Of a DNA stretch of 64,000 nucleotides, positions 1-9,168 are shown one piece after another. Source of the DNA: Methylophilus sp. (lineage in GTDB: Bacteria; Pseudomonadota; Gammaproteobacteria; Burkholderiales; Methylophilaceae). Numbering within the stretch: the stretch's first letter is position 1; each line of letters begins with the position of its first letter. Below the pieces are notes generated by a model, which was given only the letters and a program-made list of their open reading frames with translations, did not search any database and had not been told where the DNA came from. Both the position numbers and the translations under genes were made by a program. The stretch covers positions 1-64,000 of the forward strand of contig JAUYRP010000002.1 in the NCBI GenBank assembly GCA_030696695.1, read 5' to 3'.

Positions 1-93
1 AACCACCCCTTCCCATCTCGAACAGGGCCGTGAAACGAACCAGCGCCAATGATAGTATGCTCTTCGCATGCGAAAGTAGGTCACCGCCAAGCT
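1..93 (+). rRNA. rrf: 5S ribosomal RNA, 3' part (5' end outside the window)
   Basis: The first ~93 bases carry the conserved 5S core CCATCTCGAACAG followed by GCGCCAATGATAGTATG and the closing AAAGTAGGTCACCGCC arm. Roughly the first 25-30 bases of the gene lie upstream of the window. It is the last gene of an rRNA operon and is followed at once by a strong terminator. The exact 3' end is estimated from family length. Confidence 0.93.
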
Positions 94-104
94 ATTTATA
101 CCAA

Positions 105-134
105 AAACCCTCAGAGGATATCTGAGGGTTTTTT
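105..134 (+). terminator. Rho-independent terminator of the rRNA operon (bidirectional)
   Basis: The inverted repeat CCCTCAGA-GGATA-TCTGAGGG (108-128) is followed by six T's and preceded by five A's. It can therefore stop rRNA transcription on the plus strand and the peroxiredoxin gene converging on the minus strand. Confidence 0.9.
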
Positions 135-182
135 ATTGTTGGTACTTTGTGATTCCGCTAAAACAGAAACTATCTAAATATT

Positions 183-722
183 TTAAACAGATTGTAATTG
201 TTTTAAATCGTCAATAATTTGTTGAGAGTGTTTTGAAGCATCAACATTAAAATAAGCCTTTGCTATGTTACTTTTTGGGTCAATTAAAAAGGTATAGCGC
301 TTAGCGAGCTTAACCGGTCCAATTTTAGTCAGTGCACCGTAGGCATTTGCAACCGACCCTTCCGTATCTGACAGGAGTGGAAAGGGTAGTGCGTACTTAG
401 TAGCAAATGCAATATGTGATTGTGAATCATCTACACTGATACCAACCACTTTTGCACCTAACTTTTCAAGGTGATGCATATCATCTCTAAAATGACATGC
501 TTCTTTGGTGCAGCCAGGGGTGTCATCTTTAGGGTAAAAGTAGAGCACTAACCACTGGTTTTTATATTGATTGAGATTGATACGGTCACCTTTGTGATCT
601 ACCAATTCGAAATAAGGAGCAGGCTGACCGAGTATAAGTTGTTGGTTGGGCGCATTAAAATAGCGATAACCCCAAAATGCTATTAATAGTAATAAGCTAT
701 AGAAAATAATCTTAAGTAACAT
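183..722 (-). CDS. Membrane-anchored peroxiredoxin, BCP/PrxQ family
   Basis: The product is 179 aa and is predicted to reduce hydroperoxides using thioredoxin-type electron donors. Residues 3-20 form a hydrophobic anchor or uncleaved signal, which the cytosolic BCP of E. coli lacks, so the catalytic domain (about 32-175) probably faces the periplasm. The peroxidatic motif DDTPGCTKEAC places the peroxidatic Cys at 71 and a resolving Cys five residues on at 76, the PrxQ arrangement. The gene stands alone, converging on the rRNA operon and sharing its terminator. Family assignment is firm; the location outside the cytoplasm is inferred from the N-terminus. Confidence 0.92.
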   Translation of the reverse strand: MLLKIIFYSLLLLIAFWGYRYFNAPNQQLILGQPAPYFELVDHKGDRINLNQYKNQWLVLYFYPKDDTPGCTKEACHFRDDMHHLEKLGAKVVGISVDDSQSHIAFATKYALPFPLLSDTEGSVANAYGALTKIGPVKLAKRYTFLIDPKSNIAKAYFNVDASKHSQQIIDDLKQLQSV

Positions 723-830
723 AGAATTATCAGCCTTGTAGTGATGCGAAGAATTGTTGATTCATAGTGTGATACTACATCATGCAGTTAAATCGGAAAT
801 AGCCTAATCTATGAGAAAATAATGCTTTTC

Positions 831-906
831 GCCCCCGTAGCTCAGTGGATAGAGCATCCCCCTCCTAAGGGGAGGGTCACACGTTCGATTCGTGTCGGGG
901 GCGCCA
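831..906 (+). tRNA. tRNA-Arg(CCU)
   Basis: A full cloverleaf can be drawn. The acceptor stem is GCCCCCG/CGGGGGC, the D arm GCTC/GAGC, the anticodon stem TCCCC/GGGGA around loop CTCCTAA (anticodon CCT), the T arm ACACG/CGTGT around TTCGATT, and CCA is encoded at the 3' end. It reads AGG codons. It stands alone between the peroxiredoxin and uup genes. tRNA-Arg genes are common integration sites, but no integrase or duplicated 3' end was seen nearby. Confidence 0.96.
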
Positions 907-928
907 CTCAAGTGAGTAGGTCGGGGTA

Positions 929-2860
929 CTAAAGTGACTTACTCTCCAATGACTCCCAACGCGCCATTTTAGTTTCAATTTCTAGATCAATTAAAGTTAA
1001 GCGTAATTGCATTTCCTTAACCTTATCTGCTAGTTCTCGATATACGTTTGGATCTGCTAAAAAAGCATTAATACTTGCTTGCTCGGCTTCAAGCTGCTCA
1101 ATTTGTAATGGAAGATCTGACAACTCTTTTTGTTCTTTAAAGTTGAGCTTTTGTGCAGTTTTGCTATTCGCATTTTGAACGTTTGCTGTTTTATCTAAAT
1201 TGGCTTTATTGGCGGCAGCACTATTTATTTTTTCTTTGGTTATCTTTTCAGTTAATTGCTGCTGGCTGAAACGCAACCAATCATCATAGCCGCCACCAAA
1301 TTCAGTTAGTTTGCCATTTCCTTCAAAAGCGATGACTTGTGTCACAGTGTTTTCTAAAAATGCACGATCGTGGCTGACCAAAAACAGCGTGCCGTTGTAA
1401 TCTTGTAATAAGCTCTCTAATAACTCTAAAGTATCAATGTCTAGATCGTTGGTGGGTTCATCTAGTACCAATACGTTTGCGGGTCTGGCAAAGAGTCTTG
1501 CTAGTAGCAAACGATTACGTTCACCACCTGAGAGTGACTTTACAGGTGAACGTGAACGCTGAGGTGGGAATAAAAAGTCCTCTAAATAGCTGATGACATG
1601 CTTACGCTCATTGCCAATCTCTACAAAGTCCGAACCAGGGCTAATGGTGTCAGCTAGGCTTGCCTCTTCGTTGAGTTGTTCACGCATTTGGTCAAAATAG
1701 GCGACGTTAACTTTGGTGCCACGCTCAATAGTGCCACTATCAGCTTCTATTTCTCCCAAAATGAGTTTTAGTAAGGTGGATTTGCCGATTCCATTTGGGC
1801 CTAGTAAACCAATTTTATCGCCACGTAAAATGCGTGTAGTAAAATTTTGAATAAGTGTCTTATGACCATAAGATTTGCATACTTGATTGAGTTCAGCAAC
1901 CAATTTACCGCTACGCTCGCCTGCGTCCAGATTCAGTTTCACGTTGCCCTGACGTTCGCGTCTAGCCGCGCGATCTAAGCGTAAAGCCTCTAATCTTCTT
2001 ACCCGTCCTTCATTACGTGTCCTGCGCGCTTTAATACCCTGGCGTATCCATACTTCTTCTTGTGCTAAAAACTTATCAAATTTAGCAGCGTGTGTTTCTT
2101 CGACAGCGAGTAATTCTTCTTTTTTGATTTGGTATTGACTGAAGTTACCAATAAAGTCGGTGAGTTTACCTCGGTCTAACTCAGTGATGCGGGTTGCCAA
2201 TTTGTCTAGAAAGCGCCTGTCATGCGTGATGAACAATACGCTACCGCCAAAACCTAGCAGCAGGTCTTCCAGCCACTCAATCGCTTCTAAATCTAGATGG
2301 TTGGTAGGTTCGTCAAGTAGTAATACTTCTGGTTCAGCCACTAAAGCACGTCCGAGCGCTACACGTTTGCGCCAACCGCCTGATAGGGTGGAAATATTGA
2401 CGTCAGCATCCAGTTTTAAGCGACTGAGGACAGTTTCAATACGTGATTGTGCTGCCCATCCATTTTGAGCATCCATTTCATGTTGTAAGCTTTGCATTTT
2501 TTGCATGAGTGCATCAATATCAGCATCGGGCTCACCCATGTCATGGGTAACTTGATGATAATCAATAATAGTTTGCTGCAATGTGCCTAAGCCTTCAGCA
2601 ACGGCCTCAAACACAGTGTGAGTGCTATCCAGTTCGGGTTCTTGTGGCACGTAGACAATACGCACATTCGGTGCACGCCATACCAAGCCATCGTCTAGTT
2701 TGATCGTGCCGGCAATCGCCTTAAGTAAGCTAGACTTCCCGGCACCGTTACGGCCAATTAGGCCAACGCGCTCACCAGCATCTAGCTGAAACGCTGCCTG
2801 ATCGAGTAAAGCATGGTGACCAAAAGCTAAGCTGGCATTGTCGAGTGTGATATGAGGCAT
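929..2860 (-). CDS. uup: ABC-F family ATPase Uup
   Basis: The product is 643 aa and contains two ABC ATPase domains on one chain with no membrane segment, the hallmark of ABC-F proteins that act on the ribosome or on branched nucleic acids. The first domain has Walker A GRNGAGKS at 36-43, signature LSGGWRKR and Walker B LLLDEPTNHLD. The second has GPNGIGKST near 355 and LSGGERNR near 445. The charged C-terminal ~100 residues, with a Q/E-rich predicted coiled coil, match the C-terminal DNA-binding coiled coil of Uup rather than EttA or YheS. Known Uup phenotypes are increased precise transposon excision when the gene is lost and help with ribosome assembly. The start is the first Met of a canonical ABC beginning (MPHITLDNASLAF). 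Confidence 0.93.
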   Translation of the reverse strand: MPHITLDNASLAFGHHALLDQAAFQLDAGERVGLIGRNGAGKSSLLKAIAGTIKLDDGLVWRAPNVRIVYVPQEPELDSTHTVFEAVAEGLGTLQQTIIDYHQVTHDMGEPDADIDALMQKMQSLQHEMDAQNGWAAQSRIETVLSRLKLDADVNISTLSGGWRKRVALGRALVAEPEVLLLDEPTNHLDLEAIEWLEDLLLGFGGSVLFITHDRRFLDKLATRITELDRGKLTDFIGNFSQYQIKKEELLAVEETHAAKFDKFLAQEEVWIRQGIKARRTRNEGRVRRLEALRLDRAARRERQGNVKLNLDAGERSGKLVAELNQVCKSYGHKTLIQNFTTRILRGDKIGLLGPNGIGKSTLLKLILGEIEADSGTIERGTKVNVAYFDQMREQLNEEASLADTISPGSDFVEIGNERKHVISYLEDFLFPPQRSRSPVKSLSGGERNRLLLARLFARPANVLVLDEPTNDLDIDTLELLESLLQDYNGTLFLVSHDRAFLENTVTQVIAFEGNGKLTEFGGGYDDWLRFSQQQLTEKITKEKINSAAANKANLDKTANVQNANSKTAQKLNFKEQKELSDLPLQIEQLEAEQASINAFLADPNVYRELADKVKEMQLRLTLIDLEIETKMARWESLESKSL

Positions 2861-2919
2861 GGGGATGTTAATTGATAAGAAGACGTAAGGTCGATATTGT
2901 AAACGACATCAAAGCACAC

Positions 2920-2945
2920 AGCCTTTATTCAAGCAAATAAAGGCT
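2920..2945 (-). terminator. 10-bp inverted repeat at the end of the polysaccharide cluster, possible terminator
   Basis: AGCCTTTATT-CAAGCA-AATAAAGGCT is a perfect 10-bp stem with a 6-base loop. It lies 17 bases beyond the stop of the last polysaccharide gene and 60 bases upstream of uup. There is no clear T-run after it on either strand, so it may be a weak terminator or an mRNA-end stabiliser. Confidence 0.45.
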
Positions 2946-2961
2946 ACTTAACCTTAACAAG

Positions 2962-4875
2962 CTAATGTATGGTTTGCGATGGCTCGATTGTAACGATTGC
3001 AGGTTCGCCTAAGGTAACAGCGCTTGATTGATATTCCTCAACCCAGTCTTTGAGTTGAATTTTCACTTGATGTTCAGAAAGGTGTTGTACTTTTTCTAAC
3101 CAAGTGAGCAAATCTTCTAGCCATGCAGCACTTACATTACGTGCTTGGGCTATACGAAGCTTTTCATGTGAAGTAGGCAATGTATTTTCATCGTCCGCTA
3201 ATAATTCTTCATACAACTTTTCACCAGGCCTTAAGCCAGTAAATTCAATACGAATTTCATCTTGTTGTAGACCCGATAGCTTGATCATGTCTTTAGCCAA
3301 ATCAATGATTTTGACAGGCTCGCCCATATCCAAGACGTAAATCTCTCCACCTTTACCCATGGTGCCTGCTTGTAACACAAGCTGTGCTGCCTCAGGAATA
3401 GACATAAAATAACGTGTGATGTCTGGATGCGTAATTGTGATTGGGCCGCCATTGGCAATCTGTTCACGAAACTTAGGAATGACGCTGCCACTACTACCTA
3501 ACACATTGCCAAACCGAACCGTGATAAATTGCGTTTTAGGCGCATTTTTGCTTGGTTTTTTGGGTTGTAAGCTTTGGCATACCAATTCTGCAAGACGTTT
3601 ACTAGCCCCCATCACATTGGTTGGATTCACGGCTTTATCAGTAGAGATCAGTACAAATTTTTCTACTTGCGCAGTTTGACAAGCCGTTGCAAATTGAAAT
3701 GTGCCAAACGCATTGTTGATAAGCGCTTCAGAAACATTAAAATCTTCCATCATCGGCACATGCTTGTAAGCAGCAGCGTGCAATACCAACTTGGGTTGAT
3801 GGCTTAGCAACACATGATTGATGCGTGTTTTGTTTTTGATGTCCGCCACGATATATAAAATTTGTGTGGTGATTTCGCGTTGACTAAATTCCTGCTGTAA
3901 TTTGTAAAGTGCATATTCAGAAATGTCGATACAAACCAGCTTTTTAGGTTGATACAACAGCACTTGGCGACACAACTCTGAGCCTATAGAGCCAGCCGCA
4001 CCACTCACTAGCACTGTATTGTCAGCAATCATAGTGCTCAAGCCGTCATTATCAAGTTTGACAACATCGCGCCCTAACAAGTCTTCCACATCCACTTTAC
4101 GGATTTGCGATACGCTTATTTTTCCACTCATCAAATCGCTCATGGCAGGGAGCGTTAACACTTCCATATTTGCATCGTTTGCTATGTTCACAGCGTTTCT
4201 TCTGGCTAAATGATTAGCAGAAGGCATGGCGATGATGCAATGCGTACAACCATACTTTTCTGCTAGTACAGGTAAGGCATCAATTGCACCTTCTACGCGA
4301 ATATGCATAAACTCACGCCCATGCATTAACTTGTTGTCATCTAACAGCGCAACTACTCGCCACTCTTGGCTTTTAGCCAGTTCTTTTATTAAGCTAATTG
4401 CAGCATCTTCCACACCAAGCACTATTACTGGTTTGCCCTGATTAGCAATTGGGTTGAATAATCGACGCTCTTTCCATGCGCGGTAGGTAAAGCGGCTACC
4501 CCCCATCACCAAGACTAACAACAGTGGATTTAAGATGATGACAGAGCGGGGTATTACTATCTGCGGGTGCATAGTTAAGCTTGCAAACCCAATCATTAAT
4601 GCAGACAAAACAACTGCGCGAATAATCCGTTTTAGATCGGGAATGCTGGCAAACCGCCAAAGCCCACGATACAGGCCAAAAAACAGAAAGCATGCAAACT
4701 CTACGGCAATAACAAACGGTAAACTTTTTGCAATGGTGTCAATGAAATTAGCCGGGATATCAAAGTTAAAACGCAACAGAAATGCAACATACCAAATAGC
4801 AGAAGCCACTACTACATCATGCAGCATAGCAACGTATGGTAACCATCTCACTATATATTGACGATAAAAATTCAT
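2962..4875 (-). CDS. Membrane UDP-HexNAc 4,6-dehydratase, WbpM/CapD family
   Basis: The product is 637 aa, the long form of the family. Residues 15-125 contain four hydrophobic helices, followed by a degenerate Rossmann linker domain and the SDR catalytic domain. The NAD-binding motif GAAGSIG is at 292-298. The catalytic stretch STDKAVNPTNVMGASK (411-426) has Met in place of the usual SDR Tyr, as in WbpM and FlaA1. These enzymes convert UDP-GlcNAc to the 4-keto-6-deoxy sugar used for QuiNAc, FucNAc or bacillosamine. It is the last gene of the minus-strand cluster, 14 bases after the phosphoglycosyl transferase. With that gene and the SDR at 5472 it forms a first-sugar module. The exact stereochemistry cannot be read from the sequence. 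Confidence 0.9.
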   Translation of the reverse strand: MNFYRQYIVRWLPYVAMLHDVVVASAIWYVAFLLRFNFDIPANFIDTIAKSLPFVIAVEFACFLFFGLYRGLWRFASIPDLKRIIRAVVLSALMIGFASLTMHPQIVIPRSVIILNPLLLVLVMGGSRFTYRAWKERRLFNPIANQGKPVIVLGVEDAAISLIKELAKSQEWRVVALLDDNKLMHGREFMHIRVEGAIDALPVLAEKYGCTHCIIAMPSANHLARRNAVNIANDANMEVLTLPAMSDLMSGKISVSQIRKVDVEDLLGRDVVKLDNDGLSTMIADNTVLVSGAAGSIGSELCRQVLLYQPKKLVCIDISEYALYKLQQEFSQREITTQILYIVADIKNKTRINHVLLSHQPKLVLHAAAYKHVPMMEDFNVSEALINNAFGTFQFATACQTAQVEKFVLISTDKAVNPTNVMGASKRLAELVCQSLQPKKPSKNAPKTQFITVRFGNVLGSSGSVIPKFREQIANGGPITITHPDITRYFMSIPEAAQLVLQAGTMGKGGEIYVLDMGEPVKIIDLAKDMIKLSGLQQDEIRIEFTGLRPGEKLYEELLADDENTLPTSHEKLRIAQARNVSAAWLEDLLTWLEKVQHLSEHQVKIQLKDWVEEYQSSAVTLGEPAIVTIEPSQTIH

Positions 4876-4889
4876 ATGTATTTGGTCTT

Positions 4890-5462
4890 TTAGTGAGATA
4901 CGCCGTCGCGTTTAATCACCTTAATAATCGTAAGCAGAATGATATAGCAATCTAGCCATAAGGATTGGTGTTTTAAGTAGTAGGCATCTAATTCAACTTT
5001 TTGCGATATCGGTAGTTCGTCTCGGCCGTTCACCTGCGCCCAGCCTGTGATGCCTGGTTTTAGGATATGTACACCTTGCTCTGTGCGCAACTGAATTAAA
5101 TCATCCTGATTAAATAGAGCCGGGCGAGGCCCTACAATTGACATATCACCCTTAAGCACACTCCATAGCTGTGGCAACTCATCCAAGCTCGTTTTTCGAA
5201 TAAAGCTACCTGTAGGTGTTAAATACTGATTAGGGTTTGCCTGTTGGTTCATGATATGTGTGGCGAGGGCAGGGGTATCTGCCTTCATTGATCTGAATTT
5301 AGGCATATTGAACATTAAGTTATGTCTACCAACGCGCCTGCTCCAGTAAAGTGCGTTGCCGGAAGAAGTGGTTTTTACCAACAAAAAGGCAATGATGATC
5401 AGTGGAGCAAGCAACACCAGTGAAACTACAACTAATAAAAGATCAAAAAAACGTTTGGACAT
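4890..5462 (-). CDS. Initiating sugar-1-phosphate transferase (monotopic phosphoglycosyl transferase)
   Basis: The product is 190 aa, the short PglC/WreU-like form without the four extra membrane helices of WcaJ/WbaP. One hydrophobic helix lies at about 7-29. The family motifs follow in order: PKFRSMKADT, TSLDELPQLWSVLKGDMS, VGPRPAL (with the catalytic DE pair in LDELPQ) and KPGITGWAQVNGR. It attaches the first sugar phosphate to undecaprenyl phosphate on the cytoplasmic face. Its position between a 4,6-dehydratase and an SDR reductase/epimerase suggests that the sugar is a 2-acetamido-6-deoxyhexose such as QuiNAc or FucNAc; this is inference from context. Confidence 0.92.
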   Translation of the reverse strand: MSKRFFDLLLVVVSLVLLAPLIIIAFLLVKTTSSGNALYWSRRVGRHNLMFNMPKFRSMKADTPALATHIMNQQANPNQYLTPTGSFIRKTSLDELPQLWSVLKGDMSIVGPRPALFNQDDLIQLRTEQGVHILKPGITGWAQVNGRDELPISQKVELDAYYLKHQSLWLDCYIILLTIIKVIKRDGVSH

Positions 5463-5471
5463 AGCAGTATT

Positions 5472-6404
5472 TTAATTATTGTGAATTGTTTTTTGAATGC
5501 CTTGTTTAAAGCTGTAAGGCGGCTTCCAGCCTAGTAATGTTTTTGCTTTACTAATATCTACCTGCAAATTACCACACAGACGTGTCGAAAGAGACTTTTT
5601 CCCAATTAAACTTAAGAAAAATACAAGCCATTGCTGGGGTATTGGAATGAGTAGGGCTGGGATGTCTAGCGATTGTCGAATGGTCTGAATGAGCTCGTTG
5701 GTAGAAACATCTTCATCATCTGAGATTAAAAATGTTTCATTCGCAGCTTTAGGGTGAGTAATACAACTAATCATAAAATCCACCAAGTTTTCTACATACA
5801 CCATGCTGCGCTTGTTATGAAGATCGCCAAACGGCAAAGGCAGTCTTAATTGACATAGATTAATCAGGTTTTTGAAATTTGCTTTAACGCCTTTACCATA
5901 AATTAATGGTGGTCTGATGATCACTACTTCCAAGTTGGAGTTAGCAGCAATCACTCTCAGCTCCTTTTCAGCCTCATATTTTGTCTTGCCGTAATCATCT
6001 TCGGGGTTTGGCATGTCTGATTCGTTAAATGCCGCGTTGCTGGTAGCCTCACCATTGACTTTAACCGAGCTAATAAAGATAAATCTTTTAACACCACTAC
6101 AGGCTGAAGCTAACGCAAGGTTTTTTGTGGCCGCAATATTTACCTCTGCATATGCTTGATAAGGATTTTCTGACTTATCATGTAACACATGAGCACGGCC
6201 TGCTAAATGAATAACAACATCAACCCCATTTAAGGCATCACTAAAGTCAGTATTCCTATCAAAATGAGTCACTTCAAAGTGTCTGATATTGTTGCTTGCG
6301 ATAACACTTTTGGATAACGCAATAATATGATGATCAGTTTTGATAAGCCGTTGACATACCTCTTTACCAACAAAACCATTTGCACCTGTTACTAAGATAT
6401 TCAT
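5472..6404 (-). CDS. NAD(P)-dependent sugar epimerase/reductase (extended SDR, WbpV/WreQ-like)
   Basis: The product is 310 aa with an N-terminal Rossmann fold beginning NILVTGANGFVG, a conserved Ser in ISSVKVNGE and the catalytic pair in YGKTKYEAEK (YxxxK). It acts on a nucleotide-activated sugar. Many relatives are named UDP-glucose 4-epimerase. In this setting, next to the 4,6-dehydratase and phosphoglycosyl transferase, a 4-keto reductase or C4 epimerase finishing UDP-QuiNAc or UDP-FucNAc is the better guess. The gene lies 9 bases upstream of the transferase and is clearly co-transcribed. Confidence 0.85.
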   Translation of the reverse strand: MNILVTGANGFVGKEVCQRLIKTDHHIIALSKSVIASNNIRHFEVTHFDRNTDFSDALNGVDVVIHLAGRAHVLHDKSENPYQAYAEVNIAATKNLALASACSGVKRFIFISSVKVNGEATSNAAFNESDMPNPEDDYGKTKYEAEKELRVIAANSNLEVVIIRPPLIYGKGVKANFKNLINLCQLRLPLPFGDLHNKRSMVYVENLVDFMISCITHPKAANETFLISDDEDVSTNELIQTIRQSLDIPALLIPIPQQWLVFFLSLIGKKSLSTRLCGNLQVDISKAKTLLGWKPPYSFKQGIQKTIHNN

Positions 6405-6407
6405 TGT

Positions 6408-7169
6408 TTATGGGCTTGTTCTAAAGTGTCGCATTAAAGTCCATTTAATGAAAAATAGCAGCATGCTTTTAAGGTGCCATTTTAAGTATTTTATACTTTT
6501 GTGACTGGACCTCCTCGCCTCATGAATAACGGATGTATTTGGTGAGTAAATAATAGAGTGCTCTACTTCGTGTAGCGATCTGCAAATATCTACATCTTCA
6601 TAATACAAAAAATACCGCTCATCAAAACCACCAATCGCCTTGAATTTTTCAGACTTGAATAGCATGAACATACCACCCACCCAGTCTGGGTTAATAATAG
6701 TGCTATCCGTAGGGTAGTCTGGTATTTTTCTCGTATATGCTATTTTCTTTAATATATAAAGTGGCGTTGGAAACTTACGCACACTGTCTTCAACACCCCC
6801 CTCGGGATTAATTACCTTGGGACCAATGAGTGCGGCAGAGTGCTTTTCTAGCTCTGATATTAATATGCTAAAAGGGCTTGTAAGCAAACGTATATCTGGG
6901 TTGATTATGCAAAAGTAAGGCGTATCGCAAAAGGTGAATGCTTGATTATGGTTAGCACCAAAACCTTTTGGGTGAGCATTGCGAATAATGTGGATCGGAA
7001 AGGTGTAATCTAAAGTTTTGAACGTTAAAGCTTCATCGACATTGACCGTAAGCGTAACGCTAATATCGTCCTTAGCGTACTTTTCTAAATCGTCTAGCAG
7101 TTCACCAACCAGTTGTTGTTGCAGGTGACTAACCACTGACAGCGTAACGCTTGATTTTTTATTGATCAT
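6408..7169 (-). CDS. Glycosyltransferase family 2, rhamnosyltransferase-like
   Basis: The product is 253 aa with a GT-A fold. The nucleotide-binding start is eroded (TLSVVSHLQQQ), but the segment NPKGFG-like AHPKGFGANHNQAF and the NPDIRL motif, standing where the metal-binding DxD sits, are typical of WbbL-type rhamnosyl/fucosyl transferases. GGFDERYFLYYEDVD is the classic acceptor-side motif. The start codon overlaps the stop of the upstream GT2 gene by 4 bases (ATGA), implying translational coupling. The donor may be a GDP-6-deoxy sugar made by the cluster's Gmd enzymes, but donor and acceptor are not readable from sequence. Confidence 0.87.
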   Translation of the reverse strand: MINKKSSVTLSVVSHLQQQLVGELLDDLEKYAKDDISVTLTVNVDEALTFKTLDYTFPIHIIRNAHPKGFGANHNQAFTFCDTPYFCIINPDIRLLTSPFSILISELEKHSAALIGPKVINPEGGVEDSVRKFPTPLYILKKIAYTRKIPDYPTDSTIINPDWVGGMFMLFKSEKFKAIGGFDERYFLYYEDVDICRSLHEVEHSIIYSPNTSVIHEARRSSHKSIKYLKWHLKSMLLFFIKWTLMRHFRTSP

Positions 7170-7897
7170 TTCAAATTATTTTTGACGTTATTTTGATTGG
7201 TAGCTGAAACTAATCTAATTGCAAGATTGGAAATTAATAACAATCGGAGTTGTATTTTTCTCAGCACGCTATTCTTACTTTCCATAAAAGATGCATTTTT
7301 GTCATGCCTTCTATATAAAACTAGCTTTTCATTTAAAAAAACAACATTACCTTTTATTTCAGCAAGCAAGCCTAACCAAACGTCATGCATGGGTATATTG
7401 GAAGGGAAGGGAAGTGCCACATCGAGCAATTCTCTTTTGAATGCCATGCAGCATCCTATGTAACTATTTTTATAAATGTTTAGCAATATGCCTTTCTTTG
7501 AATTTTTCATTACAAAAAAAGAACCAGCGACATGATTTAAATTAGAGTCAACTACTATACAGTCTGTTACGACAAGTGTATGTTTAGCTAGTGCTGTTTT
7601 GCAGACATTCACTTTATTAGGTAACCACACATCATCTTGATCAGAAAGGAATATTAAACTTCCTTTTGCAGCATAAAGTGCCCGCTCAAAATTTTTGATG
7701 ATACCTAACCTAACAGATCCACTGATGACTTTTATTCTAGGGTCATTAATCTTATTAATGATTGCAATTGTGTCATCAGTCGATACATCGTCAGAAACTA
7801 TCAACTCATCTTCGGGGCCTACCTGATTTAATATCGAAATAATCTGAGCATGGATATATTTACTTGCATTGTGAGTTGCGATGCACACAGAGATCAT
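7166..7897 (-). CDS. Glycosyltransferase family 2 (SDQDDVW type)
   Basis: The product is 243 aa, starting MISVCIATHNASKYI, with VSDDVSTDDT and the strongly conserved SDQDDVWLPNKV motif, where the two Asp bind the metal-nucleotide sugar. This motif is shared by O-antigen glycosyltransferases of the WfgD-like group. MHDVWLGLLA further on matches the acceptor-site region. The chain is short, ending soon after the catalytic domain. It is coupled to the next gene by a 4-base overlap. Substrates are unknown. Confidence 0.87.
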   Translation of the reverse strand: MISVCIATHNASKYIHAQIISILNQVGPEDELIVSDDVSTDDTIAIINKINDPRIKVISGSVRLGIIKNFERALYAAKGSLIFLSDQDDVWLPNKVNVCKTALAKHTLVVTDCIVVDSNLNHVAGSFFVMKNSKKGILLNIYKNSYIGCCMAFKRELLDVALPFPSNIPMHDVWLGLLAEIKGNVVFLNEKLVLYRRHDKNASFMESKNSVLRKIQLRLLLISNLAIRLVSATNQNNVKNNLK

Positions 7898-7912
7898 TTC
7901 GCTGCATTCACG

Positions 7913-9154
7913 TTAGTTTACTTCGACAATTTCAAGGTTTGGCAATGGGAACACAAGTTTTGTACCAGAAAGTTTTTTGTTTGATATGAAAAACTTTTTA
8001 AAATGCCAAGGCAAAACAATTAAATAATCGGGTTTTTTTTCTAACAACTCGGCTTCAGAAATAATAGGAACCCAAGTGCCCGGCGTGAAGCATCCAAACT
8101 TTTCAGCATTAACTTCACCAACATAATCTACATCATCAGTACTCAAATCACAGTATTGCAACAGCACATTTCCTTTGGTGGATGCCCCCAGCACAGACAC
8201 AGTTTGATTATTTGAACGGGCTGTTTTGATAAAGGCTAAGAGGTCAGCCTTGGTTTTAACAACACGTTCTGCAAACGCATTGAAAGGGGTCAATGTATCC
8301 AATCCAGCTGAAACCTCATTGTCCAGAATTTTTTGGATAGAAGGAACCACTGATTTGTCGCCGTTTGCTTTAGTAACGGTTATTGAAAAACTACCACCGT
8401 TAATATCGTTGAACTCAACGTCTAAGATTTTAAAACCAACTCTGTCTGCCATCCACTTAATTTGGCGAAGTGCGTAAAATTCTAAGTGTTCGTGACAGAC
8501 GGTATCGTAAGAGTTTGTATCTAGCATGGTTGGCATATAGCTTTGTTCAAACACCCAAATACCGTCATCGGCTAACACTTCATAAACTTGTTGCATAAAG
8601 CCCATAGGGTCTTCAAGATCGTAGAACATTGAGAACGAAGTGACTACTTTTGCTTTTTTATTAGGAAACTTTTCTTTTACTAATTCAGCACTAAAAAAAT
8701 CAGGTATGAGCTGTATGTGTTTGGGATAATAGTTATGAAATTTAATACCAGTTGGATCAACCCCCACTAGCACTGGCCCTGTGGATGGATAAGCCTGTAA
8801 TGTTGTGCTGTCATTGCTACCAATATCAATAACCAAATCGCCAGATTTTAATTCAACCAGCTTTAAAATCCGCTCAACTTTGCTATTGAGGTGTGCTACC
8901 ATGCTGGCATTAAGGCCAGAACGATAACCATAATTCTCGCCATACATTTCACCCAAATCATATGAGTGTTCCATTTGGACTAAGCCACACGTTTCAGCGC
9001 CACCCATGCATTTGACCAAGCGAAGAGGCCCTGTTGTAACTTTTGCATGTTTAGTTTTAGGAAAAACACCTGTCAGCATTTGCTCCCCTAAATCTAAAAC
9101 CAATTCGAGATGGGTGTTACCACAAATTCTACATTTTTCAATTTTTTTATACAT
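7913..9154 (-). CDS. SAM-dependent C-methyltransferase (TylCIII/NovU-like) with N-terminal zinc site
   Basis: The product is 413 aa. The N-terminus carries a zinc-binding module: CRICG at 8-12, then two more Cys (KCMGGAETCG). The SAM-binding domain includes LVIDIGSNDSTTL, and the C-terminal domain begins near SVLGASTKGN. This three-part layout (Methyltransf_13/11/14 type) is that of enzymes adding a methyl group to C3 of 4-keto-6-deoxy nucleotide sugars to make branched sugars. A Gmd-like dehydratase that could supply the 4-keto substrate lies directly upstream. A branched deoxysugar in the polymer is therefore plausible, but unproven. Confidence 0.85.
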   Translation of the reverse strand: MYKKIEKCRICGNTHLELVLDLGEQMLTGVFPKTKHAKVTTGPLRLVKCMGGAETCGLVQMEHSYDLGEMYGENYGYRSGLNASMVAHLNSKVERILKLVELKSGDLVIDIGSNDSTTLQAYPSTGPVLVGVDPTGIKFHNYYPKHIQLIPDFFSAELVKEKFPNKKAKVVTSFSMFYDLEDPMGFMQQVYEVLADDGIWVFEQSYMPTMLDTNSYDTVCHEHLEFYALRQIKWMADRVGFKILDVEFNDINGGSFSITVTKANGDKSVVPSIQKILDNEVSAGLDTLTPFNAFAERVVKTKADLLAFIKTARSNNQTVSVLGASTKGNVLLQYCDLSTDDVDYVGEVNAEKFGCFTPGTWVPIISEAELLEKKPDYLIVLPWHFKKFFISNKKLSGTKLVFPLPNLEIVEVN

Positions 9155-9168
9155 CTTTAAAACCTTTG

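Noticed and set aside
831-930. Integration site or genomic island at the tRNA-Arg gene
   Set aside because: No integrase and no repeated tRNA 3' end were seen; uup next to it is a housekeeping gene.
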